Shown here one piece after another: positions 1 to 8,438 of a stretch of DNA of 64,000 nucleotides. Position numbers and translations under genes: made by a program. A model generated the notes under the pieces. That model made no database searches, was not told where the DNA came from, and worked only from the letters and a program-made list of their open reading frames with translations. Position 1 is the stretch's first letter, and each line of letters begins with the position of its first letter. The stretch is from Paenibacillus zeisoli (GTDB taxonomy: Bacteria; Bacillota; Bacilli; Paenibacillales; Paenibacillaceae), in the NCBI RefSeq assembly GCF_003994465.1, contig NZ_RZNX01000003.1, positions 234-64,233 of the forward strand. The letters are read 5' to 3'.

Positions 1-1205
1 CCGCTGTTCGGGCTGATGCTCACGCCCGTGTGCGTAATGGTCGGTACTAGGCTCGTCACATCCGTGCCGTACGGTACGGTCAACGCAACCGTCTTCGCCG
101 CTTCGTCCACCGTTCCGGTGACACTCAGGGCTCCGAAGTCAAATGCAATGATCGCCTTAGCAGGGTTCGGCGCTACCGTTACCGTCACCGTGTACGTCTG
201 CGTGGAATTGTCTGCCGCCTTCACCGTATAGACCACCGGGCTGCTGAAATCCTGTGCCGCTCCGCTGTTAGGGCTGATGCTCACGCCTGTATGTGTAATC
301 GTCGGCACAAGATTCGTTACATCCGTACCATAAGGTACCGTTACCGCAACCGTCTTCGCTGCTTCGTTCACCGTTCCGGTGACATTCAGGGTACCGAAGT
401 CGAATGCCGTGATCGCCTTAGCCGGGTTCGGCGCTATCGTTACCGTCACCGTATACGTCTGCGTGGAATTGTCCTCCGCTTTCACCGTATAAGTCACCGG
501 GCTGCTGAAATCCTGCGCAACGCCGCTGTTCGGGCTGATGCTGACGCCCGTGTGCGTAATGGTCGGCGTAAGGCTTGTTACATCCGTACCATACGGAACG
601 GTCAACGCAACCGTCTTCGCCGCTTCGTCCACCGTTCCGGTGACACTCAGGGCTCCGAAGTCAAATGCAATGATCGCCTTAGCAGGGTTCGGCGCTACCG
701 TTACCGTCACCGTGTACGTCTGCGTGGAATTGTCTGCCGCCTTCACCGTATAGACCACCGGGCTGCTGAAATCCTGTGCCGCTCCGCTGTTAGGGCTGAT
801 GCTCACGCCTGTATGTGTAATCGTCGGCACAAGATTCGTTACATCCGTACCATAAGGTACCGTTACCGCAACCGTCTTCGCTGCTTCGTTCACCGTTCCG
901 GTGACATTCAGGGTACCGAAGTCGAATGCCGTGATCGCCTTAGCCGGGTTCGGCGCTATCGTTACCGTCACCGTATACGTCTGCGTGGAATTGTCCTCCG
1001 CTTTCACCGTATAAGTCACCGGGCTGCTGAAATCCTGCGCAACGCCGCTGTTCGGGCTGATGCTGACGCCCGTGTGCGTAATGGTCGGCGTAAGGCTTGT
1101 TACATCCGTACCATACGGAACGGTCAACGCAACCGTCTTCGCCGCTTCGTCCACCGTTCCGGTGACACTCAGGGCTCCGAAGTCAAATGCCGTGATCGCC
1201 TTTGT
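1..1205. repeat. 261-bp coding tandem repeats in 522-bp pairs
   Basis: Equivalent points (CTSACGCC) fall at 19, 280, 541, 802 and 1063, an exact 261-bp period (87 codons). Two subtypes alternate (CTGTTCGGG and CTGTTAGGG versions), so the larger unit is 522 bp. By eye, positions from about 130 to 540 match 652-1062 with no difference I could find, and 541-665 match 1063-1187. This indicates recent duplication of a two-domain unit. Confidence 0.93.
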
Positions 1206-1805
1206 GGTACTAAGAGGAGCTACCGGATCAGTGATGACAATATCGTTGAGGGCCACGTAGGAGTCAGGCGTGCCTATGCTTCTGTATATCCGAAACTCAT
1301 CAATATTGTCAAAGTTCGTATTTAGTATGGAGGTGTGATCCAGAGCAACATAGTTCATGGAGTCATTGCCCAGAAAGGTGACTCTTCCCTGCGATATTCC
1401 ATCTTTAAATGCTTCAATGGCATAGATATCGCCGTCAAAGTTTCCCCAGTCCAGAAAATTCACCGAACTAAGCTTAAAATTAGATCCATCTGCCGATTTT
1501 ACGGCTAGCCCATAATTCGGTTTATCCGTGAAGTCATACCAAGTAATTAGCGGCAGGTAGTTATCCCAATTATGAATATTTCCATCAAAGTAATACATCC
1601 CTCCTATACTCATCTGGCTTCCGTCAGGATTGATGCCGTAGACTTGTATGTTTTTTCCGGAGATGTCTGTAGAACCCCCTTCTCCGTCTGTGGCGATACC
1701 ATCGGATCCGAATACATCGGACTGTGGTCCGCTGAACGAGATCGTATCCGTCGCGGCCATCGCGGTATTGTCGTAATGAAGCAGAGAGAAGCAGCTAGAT
1801 ATCAT
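1..1805 (-). CDS. Secreted repeat protein, N-terminal part (3' end outside window)
   Basis: An open frame on the minus strand runs from about 1850 off the left edge. After a hydrophobic signal-like segment ending near NTAMAA comes a non-repetitive region of about 180 residues rich in Gly, Asp and aromatics, resembling a beta-sandwich or lectin-like fold. From about 1205 downward there are 87-residue repeats (AKAITAFDF...GTVxEAAKTVA...VPYGTDVTSL...YTVTVTVAPNP), an Ig/cadherin-like beta-sandwich type common in Paenibacillus exported proteins. The start given is ATG 1805, which has TAGGAG 8 bases upstream. It would remove the Lys residues and half of the hydrophobic core, so the signal peptide would be poor. 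A better signal peptide needs ATG 1876 plus one extra base at 1836-1840 (see findings). The role is probably cell-surface or extracellular adhesion; substrate unknown. Confidence 0.8.
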   Translation of the reverse strand, partial: MISSCFSLLHYDNTAMAATDTISFSGPQSDVFGSDGIATDGEGGSTDISGKNIQVYGINPDGSQMSIGGMYYFDGNIHNWDNYLPLITWYDFTDKPNYGLAVKSADGSNFKLSSVNFLDWGNFDGDIYAIEAFKDGISQGRVTFLGNDSMNYVALDHTSILNTNFDNIDEFRIYRSIGTPDSYVALNDIVITDPVAPLSTTKAITAFDFGALSVTGTVDEAAKTVALTVPYGTDVTSLTPTITHTGVSISPNSGVAQDFSSPVTYTVKAEDNSTQTYTVTVTIAPNPAKAITAFDFGTLNVTGTVNEAAKTVAVTVPYGTDVTNLVPTITHTGVSISPNSGAAQDFSSPVVYTVKAADNSTQTYTVTVTVAPNPAKAIIAFDFGALSVTGTVDEAAKTVALTVPYGTDVTSLTPTITHTGVSISPNSGVAQDFSSPVTYTVKAEDNSTQTYTVTVTIAPNPAKAITAFDFGTLNVTGTVNEAAKTVAVTVPYGTDVTNLVPTITHTGVSISPNSGAAQDFSSPVVYTVKAADNSTQTYTVTVTVAPNPAKAIIAFDFGALSVTGTVDEAAKTVALTVPYGTDVTSLVPTITHTGVSISPNS

Positions 1806-2131
1806 GATCAGTGCTCCTAGAAAAGCGATAATCCCTTTTTGAACAAGCTTCTTAACGAACTAGTAATTCGACTCATCCTTCCTGAAAATTAATAGATTTC
1901 CGAACGGTATACAGGTCTATCGGCATAGTTCTTACGTAGTTGTGATAATCATCATTGCGTATAATCCAATAATATCCATACCTTCCCCTCATTCTAGCAT
2001 CCCGTTCACTTAAATACTTCACTTTAATAAAGAAATATGAAAAAAATCACACGAATTAACCCGATTTTAAATGGTTTGAAACAGCGGAAATGGGTAAAGT
2101 AATAACAACTCTGAAAGGAGGTTGTGAAAAA

Positions 2132-2323
2132 ATGACTACCAATGATCCGCAGGAACTATTGAAGTCTAAGCATGAAGCTGACAAGCAGAAGGCCCAGTTC
2201 ACAAGCTTTGCCCGCAGTGTTAATGGAGAAATGGCTCATGAGCATGATCAGGAAATTCAAGATCAGAGCCGCGTCCCCGACCAGCAGAACAAGATGAAAT
2301 CGGTTGAGAATCGTATGATCTAG
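2132..2323 (+). CDS. Small hydrophilic protein of unknown function
   Basis: 63 residues, charged and Gln/Asp/Lys-rich, no Cys, no membrane segment; likely a soluble, largely helical or disordered protein. The start at 2132 is chosen because AAAGGAGG lies 12 bases upstream; an earlier in-frame ATG at 2090 has no ribosome binding site. I do not recognise a family; its size and composition resemble the many small hydrophilic proteins of spore formers. It stands alone between the surface protein and mutY. Its stop codon lies inside the left arm of an inverted repeat, and a strong hairpin terminator follows. Confidence 0.65.
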   Translation: MTTNDPQELLKSKHEADKQKAQFTSFARSVNGEMAHEHDQEIQDQSRVPDQQNKMKSVENRMI

Positions 2324-2416
2324 ATGAATGAACTAAAGAAATGAACGTTTGAATTAAGACCGATGCTTGTAGGGCAAGAGAATCGTTCACGCAGTCTTTA
2401 GTTCAATCCATCTAGA
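2319..2416. repeat. Imperfect inverted repeat, about 98 bp
   Basis: TCTAGATGAATGAACTAAAG (from 2319) is nearly the reverse complement of the segment at 2395-2416, with one bulge. Inside it, TGAACG (2342-2347) pairs with CGTTCA (2384-2389) and CTTG with CAAG, so the transcript could fold into a branched hairpin. The left arm overlaps the stop codon of the small upstream gene. CTTTAGTTCAATCCATCTA in the right arm recurs at 31856-31874. Confidence 0.65.
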
Positions 2417-2436
2417 AAAGAATTGAATCCCGCGAC

Positions 2437-2481
2437 AAACAGCCTTCAACCCGCCATAACGGTGTTGAAGGCTGTTTCTTA
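2437..2481. terminator. Bidirectional hairpin terminator
   Basis: AAACAGCCTTCAAC (2437-2450) pairs perfectly over 14 bp with GTTGAAGGCTGTTT (2464-2477). T-rich sequence follows on the plus strand. It lies between the 3' ends of the small plus-strand gene and mutY and can serve both. Confidence 0.85.
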
Positions 2482-2497
2482 TTATATGAAATGTATA

Positions 2498-3682
2498 TTA
2501 TTGCGGTATTCCACCGTCAAAGTATTGCTTCAGAATCTTGAGAAATACATTTGGAAAAGCAAGCTGCTCCATATCCGCTTGATTGATCCAGCGAGTCTTC
2601 AGCGGGGCATCCTTCTCCGATGCCGCAAGCTCATATTCCGCGCTGGACTCCGCTACAGCGCCTAGTGCCGCCAGAGCGCCGAGCTCCGGCGACTGGCGGA
2701 AGCGGTACACGCGCAGGTTCCAGTGAATGTGGCTGAACGTATGTTCAGCTTCCATATAGAGCCCCTGCGGCTGCGCGTAATGGCCCTCGGCGGCCAGGGC
2801 CTGTGTGAGCCGGTCCATGGCCGGCTCATCCGCCAGCCCGGCGCCGCCGGCCGGGTTCTCTGCTGCCGCCAGAATGTGCGGCAGCTCCCACATGCGGGCC
2901 AGCAGGCCGGCCTGGGGCCGCTGCTGAACCAGCACGCGGCCCGCCTCGGCGCCGCTGCCTTCAATGAGCGCGGCCAGGCGGTACTCCGGCCGCGGCTTCT
3001 TGGCCTTGGTCTTCACCGGCAGCTGCGTCTCCATGCCGGCGATCCGGCCTTGACAGTGCTGCATGACCGGGCATGTCAGGCAGTGGGGCGACTTGGGCGT
3101 ACAGACGAGTGCGCCCAGCTCCATGAGGGCCTGATTGAAGTCAGATGCCCGGCCTTCAGGAATGAGCGCCTCCGCCAGTACCTCCATGGATTTGCGTGTG
3201 CTGACCTTCACGATGTCCTCTTCTATCAGGAAAAACCGCGACAGTACCCGCATCACATTCCCATCCACCGCCGGGACAGGCCGGTTGAACGCAATGCTCA
3301 TAATTGAGCCGCGGGTATAGGGCCCGACTCCCTTGAGAGCCGACACGGCGTTCAGATCGTCCGGAATGGCTCCTCCGTGGAGCTCAGTGACCTGCTTCGC
3401 TGCCGCCTGAAGATTCCGTGCACGTGAGTAGTATCCGAGTCCTTCCCAGCATTTAAGCACCTCATCTTCCGGTGCCTGTGCGAGGGCTTCAATGGTAGGG
3501 AATTTCTCAATAAAGCGGTGAAAATACGGAATGACCGTATCTACCCGGGTCTGCTGCAGCATAATCTCGGATACCCATATGAAATAGGGGTCCCTGTGTC
3601 TGCGCCAGGGCAGGTCTCTTTTGGCATGTCCATACCAGTCCAGAAGCTCTGTACTAAAAAATTGTTGGTTATCCTGCTGCAT
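2498..3682 (-). CDS. mutY: A/G-specific adenine glycosylase MutY
   Basis: Removes adenine mispaired with 8-oxoguanine in base-excision repair. 394 residues. The HhH-GPD domain covers about 20-210, with catalytic Glu39 (SEIMLQQT), Asp140 (VDGNVMR) and the iron-sulfur cluster cysteines C194, C201, C204 and C210 in the expected C-x6-C-x2-C-x5-C spacing. A NUDIX-like 8-oxoG recognition domain follows (about 230-385). The start ATG 3682 has AAGGAGATAGA in front; the frame is open further upstream, but that part does not look like MutY. The central and C-terminal coding sequence is GC-rich. It lies 38 bp downstream of acpS and is probably co-transcribed with it. Confidence 0.97.
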   Translation of the reverse strand: MQQDNQQFFSTELLDWYGHAKRDLPWRRHRDPYFIWVSEIMLQQTRVDTVIPYFHRFIEKFPTIEALAQAPEDEVLKCWEGLGYYSRARNLQAAAKQVTELHGGAIPDDLNAVSALKGVGPYTRGSIMSIAFNRPVPAVDGNVMRVLSRFFLIEEDIVKVSTRKSMEVLAEALIPEGRASDFNQALMELGALVCTPKSPHCLTCPVMQHCQGRIAGMETQLPVKTKAKKPRPEYRLAALIEGSGAEAGRVLVQQRPQAGLLARMWELPHILAAAENPAGGAGLADEPAMDRLTQALAAEGHYAQPQGLYMEAEHTFSHIHWNLRVYRFRQSPELGALAALGAVAESSAEYELAASEKDAPLKTRWINQADMEQLAFPNVFLKILKQYFDGGIPQ

Positions 3683-3720
3683 TCTATCTCCTTGTCTCCT
3701 ATAAACTCGTATATATAAAT

Positions 3721-4110
3721 TTATGCACGCTCTACGATGACAAACGCCGAGGCAAGCTGCCGCTCGTGTGTAATGCTCACATGAATGGAATAGATTTCGG
3801 GGTCTGCAATAGCAAGTCGTTCCCAAGCCTCTCTTGTGAGCTTCGCCCAGGGCTTGCCGGACGCATCCGGAATAATCTCAATATCCTGAAAGCCTAAGAC
3901 AGCTCCAATCCCGCATCCAAAAGCCTTGCTTACGGCTTCCTTGGCCGCGAAGCGGCCTGCCGTAAATTCAGCAGCCCTGCTGTGTCCTACAGCCAGCCCC
4001 CGTTCCTCAGCAGTCAGGACACGATTCACAAACCGCTCCCCGTGCATGCTGCCCGTCAGTCTCTTAATTCGTTCAATCTCGACCACATCATGCCCGATGC
4101 CATGGATCAA
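3721..4110 (-). CDS. acpS: Holo-[acyl-carrier-protein] synthase
   Basis: Transfers 4'-phosphopantetheine from CoA to apo-ACP, activating it for fatty acid synthesis. With a TTG start at 4110 (AGAAGGAAGG upstream) the protein has 129 residues and begins with IHGIGHDVVEIERI, the standard AcpS N terminus. Asp8 and Glu58, the Mg ligands, are present in HDVVEIERI and FAAKEAVSKAFG. An in-frame start 15 codons upstream is possible but adds a non-conserved extension. It is the first gene of an apparent acpS-mutY unit. Confidence 0.96.
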   Translation of the reverse strand: MIHGIGHDVVEIERIKRLTGSMHGERFVNRVLTAEERGLAVGHSRAAEFTAGRFAAKEAVSKAFGCGIGAVLGFQDIEIIPDASGKPWAKLTREAWERLAIADPEIYSIHVSITHERQLASAFVIVERA

Positions 4111-4255
4111 TGTACACCCTTCCTTCTCTTCCTTGTGTATGTTCCATTGTACCAACTACAAGGCTGTCATGCGAGTCCTTCCATCGCCTGTGATATAATG
4201 GAATTGATTATACACCTATGAATGAATTCATACCCCAGATAAGGATGTGAGCTTG

Positions 4256-4963
4256 ATGCCCATAGATTTCAATATCCCGCTGGACCATACAGACATACTC
4301 AGGTGTACACGTTATCCTTCCAGGGATTCAGAGCCGCAAAGCTTAATTATTCTAGCTCATGGTTTCAAAGGATCCAAGGACTTTGCCATGTTCCCCTATA
4401 CAGCTGACCAGCTCAGCCGCCATCATGAAGTCATTACATTCAATTTCTCAGATAACGGGATCGGAGATCATCAGCAGGAATTTACGGAAATGGAGAAGTT
4501 CGCTGCGGACACCCATGATCTGGAGCTTCGTGACCTGGACGTTCTTATCTCCTATCTTCGTCAGGATCCGCAGCTTGCCTCACTGCCCCTCTTTCTGATC
4601 GGACACAGCCGCGGTGCCGGCGTATGTCTAATCTACGGATTCGACCATCCGCGCACTTTAACAGGAGTATTATCCTGGAATGGCATAACGAATCTTGATA
4701 TTCAAAGACGCATTGCTTTTGCCGATTTCGCGGTTGCTCTCGTTCAGGGCACCGAGGATCATCTTTTAGAAGGGTCACGCCGGCTTGTAGAGGCGAATCC
4801 CCATATCCCCTGGATTCAGATTCAGGGCAGCAATCATACTTTTAACACAATCCATCCCTCTCAAGGAGCCAGCCGTCAGCTGAAGGATGCGATCAATGCC
4901 AGTGAATCGTTCATTTCGGATGTACTCCGCAATCGGAATCATTCCCGGGAATCTTACTCATAA
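4256..4963 (+). CDS. Alpha/beta hydrolase, probably shortened by an internal deletion
   Basis: A soluble alpha/beta hydrolase with an HGFKGSKD oxyanion region, nucleophile elbow GHSRGAG, acid-residue segment QGTEDH and catalytic His in GSNHTFNTIHP. It has 235 residues from ATG 4256 (AAGGA 10 bases upstream; TTG 4253 and GTG 4247 are also possible). Related proteins I recall are nearer 290 residues, with a lid segment of about 50 residues between the strand reading SWNGITNLD and the strand before QGTEDH. Here these are almost adjacent (IQRRIAFADFAVALVQGTEDH). The frame is kept and all three catalytic residues remain, so it may be active with a changed lid, or decaying. Substrate unknown. Confidence 0.85.
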   Translation: MPIDFNIPLDHTDILRCTRYPSRDSEPQSLIILAHGFKGSKDFAMFPYTADQLSRHHEVITFNFSDNGIGDHQQEFTEMEKFAADTHDLELRDLDVLISYLRQDPQLASLPLFLIGHSRGAGVCLIYGFDHPRTLTGVLSWNGITNLDIQRRIAFADFAVALVQGTEDHLLEGSRRLVEANPHIPWIQIQGSNHTFNTIHPSQGASRQLKDAINASESFISDVLRNRNHSRESYS

Positions 4964-4968
4964 CAAAT

Positions 4969-5000
4969 AGGGCCGTCCCAATAGGGGCGGCCCTGGTTTT
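4969..5000 (+). terminator. Intrinsic terminator
   Basis: AGGGCCGTCCC (4969-4979), a four-base loop, then GGGGCGGCCCT (4984-4994) followed by TGGTTTT, right after the hydrolase stop. Confidence 0.85.
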
Positions 5001-5069
5001 GCGTTAAAGAATTCGGTATACGCTCGAATAGCTCCGGAATAACACTTCTCCCGCTGGCTTCGGCGAACC

Positions 5070-5879
5070 TTAGATACCCGGGATTGGACTGCGTTTATGT
5101 TCCGTTCTCCGGTAGAATTTCTCCAGACGCTCACGCGCCTCTTCATTGATCTCCTTGCCTTCAAGGTAATCGCTGTTATCGTCATAGCTCACGCCGAGTT
5201 CCTTCTCATCAGTCTGGCCTTCCCAAAGGCCGGCTGTTGGCGCCTTGTCCAAGATACTTTGCGGCACGCCAAGCTTGGCAGCAACCTGTCTGATCTGACG
5301 CTTGTTGAGTGAGCTGAGTGGAGTAATATCCACCGCGCCATCTCCCCATTTGGTGTAGAAGCCGGTCAAGGCTTCGGAAGCATGGTCAGTACCTACCACC
5401 AGCAGGTTAAGTTCAAAAGCGATTGCATACTGAACCACCATACGGGTCCGGGCTTTGACATTTCCTTTCCCCTGATAACTGATATGCCGGGAAATGCCGA
5501 TATTTTTAAGACCATGCTCGACTTCAAGCGAAATTTCATTCACAGCTTCCTCAATATTCGTCTCTACCGTCTTGGTCAATCCGAATGCCTCGGAAACCGC
5601 GTAACTGTGTGCGATGTCCTCCTGAGTTCCGTAAGGCTGATATACCCCCAGCGTGATATATTCCTTACCAAGCTCCTCAGTAAGCTCATCCGTTGCCTGC
5701 TTACAAAGACCAGCGGCCACTGCACTATCAATCCCTCCGCTGATGGCAATAAGCAGTCCTGTTGTCCCGGAGTTCTTCACATACTCTTTAAGAAAATCTA
5801 CACGTCTGCGGATCTCCTGATCAACATCAATGGTGGGTTTAACACCCAAACGTTCAATAATTTCCTGCTGCAAACTCAT
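5070..5879 (-). CDS. nadE: NH3-dependent NAD+ synthetase
   Basis: Makes NAD+ from deamido-NAD+, ammonia and ATP, the last step of NAD synthesis. 269 residues with no glutaminase domain, as in the Bacillus enzyme. The PP-loop SGGIDS is at about 47-52; VGTDHASEALTGFYTKWGDG and the KAPTAGLWEGQTDE loop are typical. The C terminus (HKRSPIPGI) is slightly shorter than the B. subtilis form. GAGAGGTG precedes the ATG. Monocistronic as far as can be seen. Confidence 0.97.
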   Translation of the reverse strand: MSLQQEIIERLGVKPTIDVDQEIRRRVDFLKEYVKNSGTTGLLIAISGGIDSAVAAGLCKQATDELTEELGKEYITLGVYQPYGTQEDIAHSYAVSEAFGLTKTVETNIEEAVNEISLEVEHGLKNIGISRHISYQGKGNVKARTRMVVQYAIAFELNLLVVGTDHASEALTGFYTKWGDGAVDITPLSSLNKRQIRQVAAKLGVPQSILDKAPTAGLWEGQTDEKELGVSYDDNSDYLEGKEINEEARERLEKFYRRTEHKRSPIPGI

Positions 5880-5946
5880 AGGATCACCTCTCTATTGGCT
5901 TTAACGAGCTATTCCTTCACTATGTAAACTAACCCACTTCCGCGTA

Positions 5947-5988
5947 AACCAAACGCCCCGCAGCATCGGTTCACCGATCTGCAGGGCG
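5947..5988 (-). terminator. Intrinsic terminator of the bacilliredoxin gene
   Basis: On the minus strand CGCCCTGCAGATCGG pairs with CCGATGCTGCGGGGCG and is followed by TTTGGTTT (5973-5988 and 5954-5969 on the plus strand). Confidence 0.8.
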
Positions 5989-6001
5989 CATTCTGTAGCT
6001 A

Positions 6002-6436
6002 TTACCGGCAGAAACGGTCGAACGCGCTGGTCAAATCAGCCGCGATTTCTTCTGCAGAACGATCTTCGATTTGGTGACGTTCAATAAAGTGAACGAGCTC
6101 CCCATCCTTAAGCAGCGCGATGGAAGGAGAAGATGGCGGATAAGGGGCGAAGTACTCACGCGCCTTGGTTGTTGCTTCCTTATCTTGGCCGGCGAACACG
6201 GTGAACAAGTGATCCGGTGTCAGGTCATTCTGAAGCGCCTGAGCTACTCCTGGACGGCATTGTCCGGCAGCACATCCGCATACCGAGTTAATGACTACTA
6301 GTGAAGTACCCTTCAAGGCTGGAAAGCTTGCTTCCACCTCTTCCGGTGTACGAAGCTCTTGAATTCCGAGACGAGTCAGTTCATCCCTCATGGGTTGAAC
6401 CATATCTCTCATATATTGGTCAAAAGACATGGACAT
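6002..6436 (-). CDS. BrxA/BrxB-family bacilliredoxin
   Basis: 144 residues of the YphP/YqiW (DUF1094) family. These thioredoxin-like proteins remove bacillithiol from S-bacillithiolated proteins after oxidative stress. The active-site CGC is at 53-55 (NSVCGCAAGQCRP), with another Cys at 60. PYPPSSPSIALLKDG and the C-terminal helix match the family along its length. I cannot tell BrxA from BrxB by eye. Single gene with its own terminator. Confidence 0.93.
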   Translation of the reverse strand: MSMSFDQYMRDMVQPMRDELTRLGIQELRTPEEVEASFPALKGTSLVVINSVCGCAAGQCRPGVAQALQNDLTPDHLFTVFAGQDKEATTKAREYFAPYPPSSPSIALLKDGELVHFIERHQIEDRSAEEIAADLTSAFDRFCR

Positions 6437-6535
6437 GATCTTTCACTCCTTAACTTACTAATCTCTTATAGCATTGTAATTGCAAAGATAAGTTTATTAT
6501 ACAACGCCAAATCAGGAAAGCAAATTCTGGAGTCT

Positions 6536-8245
6536 TTAGCCAACCTCGGCCGTATATCCTCCGGAACGCCGGAACAGTACGGAGAAAGTAGTACCTCGCC
6601 CCTCTTCGGACTCGACAGAAATTTTGCCATTATGACGCTCAATTATGCTAAGACAGAGGGCTAGGCCAAGACCCGTGCCCTGAGTTTTAGTTGTGAAAAA
6701 AGGCTGAAACATCTTCTCCTGCTTGGCAGGAGAAATCCCCGGGCCCGTATCCGTGACCAGAAGCTCCACCCCTTCGGGGGTAGTGTGTGTCTCCAGCGTC
6801 AGCTGGCCTTTCTCCTCCATCGCTTCCATCGCATTCCGGGACAGGTTCAGAATAACCTGCTTAATCTCCTTCGTATTCAGCTTCAGCCGGGGTAGATTCT
6901 CCGCCAGCTTCAGCTCTATGCTCTGCCCCCGGAGATTCGCATCTGCCCAGAGCAGCGGACTTAATTCATGAATAATATCATGCAGGTGGCACTCCTCCTT
7001 GTTCACACTGCGGCTTTGTGCCAGGGAGAGAAAGTCACTAATAATACTGTTGGCACGGTCCAGCTCGTCCATTACAATGCGATAGTAATGATCCAGAGAC
7101 GTGGGGCTCTTCTCCTTCATTAGCTGCAGGAATCCCCTGACTACCGCCATAGGATTCCGGATTTCATGGGTAATTCCTGCCGCCATCTGTCCGACAAGAC
7201 TAAGCCGATCCGCATTGAACAGCTCTGTTCTAAGCGCTTCCAGTTCTGTGATCTCTTGAATAATCACTACGGCGCCCACGGTCTCTTCCGTGTGCCCGCG
7301 CTTGATCGGCGAGGTGCTTGCAAAGAAAGTCCTTCCCTTTATCTGAATGAGCTCACTGGTATTCTCTCTGTTCAGAAGCGTCGTATCCACCCGGTGACCC
7401 AAAATTTCGAAGTCAAAATCCTGAACAGCCTCCATGAGCTTGCTCCCTATCAAATCTTCCTTAATGGCTTCGGGATGCTCCATTCGGTAGTAGGTCAGGA
7501 ATGTGCTGTTAAGGGATACGATGCGTCCCTCCTGATCCAGAAGAAGGATCGACAACGGAGCCGCATCCATCATCTGCTGCAGCTTCTCTGCTTCGCGGAA
7601 ATATCGTCTGGATAAAAGGGTGACCTGCATTTGCAGCTTCTCCTTGTCGAGCGTACTTTCGATCACGAAGAGCAGAAGGCCTCCTATCAGAACCGCAACC
7701 GCTATATTTATGATTCCAAAAATGATAATTGTCAGATCCATCCTGTAAGACATGGGCAAGCTCAGAAAAGATAATGCCGTCGACATATACTGACCTACAA
7801 GAAGAAAAAAGGAAAGAGTGACATACTTCGCATGCCTTCCGCTTCGCTTGAATCGGCCTGCCACCATAAGTACCACAGGATACAGACAAAGACCTGTATC
7901 CAGAAGAAATCCGGATGAGTTAAAAGAAGGCTTCATAATGACGTAAATAACCAGTTCTACCAGGGCCAGTATTACGGCATCACGCCTTCTGCCATAAAGC
8001 ATGCCCACAAGTAAGGATGGCAGAAAATAATTAAGAGGAATGATTCCGAATAAATCAGACGAGAACAATGAACAAATAAGAATACTGATCAGGCAGGACA
8101 CCAAGAGCGTATTATAATATGATGTTCTCTCCAGCCTGCTGCTCTGAACAGGGTGCAGACTGCGCCTCTCGAAGACAAGGGGAAAAAGAAAGGCTGGCGA
8201 ACACGCAATGAGTAATTGAAGCAATACTTCCTTAACTGCAACCAC
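6536..8245 (-). CDS. Orphan sensor histidine kinase, KinB-like (5TMR-LYT, PAS, HisKA, HATPase)
   Basis: 569 residues. Several membrane segments (about 1-200) of the 5TM-LYT type include SLLVGMLYGRR; a PAS domain follows (about 215-335), then HisKA with phospho-acceptor His near 360 (GITHEIRNP) and an ATPase domain with N box NLSRNAMEA, DTGPGIS and GTGLGLAL. This layout matches B. subtilis KinB and its relatives, which feed the Spo0F/Spo0B/Spo0A phosphorelay. No response regulator is adjacent, as expected for a phosphorelay kinase. Start GTG 8245 has AAAGGAGG 7 bases upstream. A role in sporulation is inferred from architecture. Confidence 0.9.
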   Translation of the reverse strand: MVAVKEVLLQLLIACSPAFLFPLVFERRSLHPVQSSRLERTSYYNTLLVSCLISILICSLFSSDLFGIIPLNYFLPSLLVGMLYGRRRDAVILALVELVIYVIMKPSFNSSGFLLDTGLCLYPVVLMVAGRFKRSGRHAKYVTLSFFLLVGQYMSTALSFLSLPMSYRMDLTIIIFGIINIAVAVLIGGLLLFVIESTLDKEKLQMQVTLLSRRYFREAEKLQQMMDAAPLSILLLDQEGRIVSLNSTFLTYYRMEHPEAIKEDLIGSKLMEAVQDFDFEILGHRVDTTLLNRENTSELIQIKGRTFFASTSPIKRGHTEETVGAVVIIQEITELEALRTELFNADRLSLVGQMAAGITHEIRNPMAVVRGFLQLMKEKSPTSLDHYYRIVMDELDRANSIISDFLSLAQSRSVNKEECHLHDIIHELSPLLWADANLRGQSIELKLAENLPRLKLNTKEIKQVILNLSRNAMEAMEEKGQLTLETHTTPEGVELLVTDTGPGISPAKQEKMFQPFFTTKTQGTGLGLALCLSIIERHNGKISVESEEGRGTTFSVLFRRSGGYTAEVG

Positions 8246-8438
8246 GTTCTTCCTCCTTTTGCGGAGTATGTTCTGTAATCGATTAAATCACAGCCGACAA
8301 TATTTTACAATAACCTATTAGCACTGCGGAGGTTTGTGTTTTATAGGCATTATTTATGAACACAGTCCTGATTTTTATTGCGGGAGCATTCTTATAGGAT
8401 ATACTTAAAACAACAAGGTTTAGCGAAAGGACGACATC

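Noticed and set aside
1-1205. Tandem repeats as a possible CRISPR array
   Set aside because: Repeats are contiguous 261-bp coding units with no unique spacers.
291-1325. Long plus-strand open frame of 344 codons
   Set aside because: It is the antisense shadow of the 87-residue repeats; its Arg/His-rich periodic product and lack of a ribosome binding site argue against a gene.
2498-3826. Longer MutY start at 3826
   Set aside because: The extra 48 residues are Cys/Arg-rich, would overlap acpS, and have no ribosome binding site, whereas ATG 3682 has AAGGAG.
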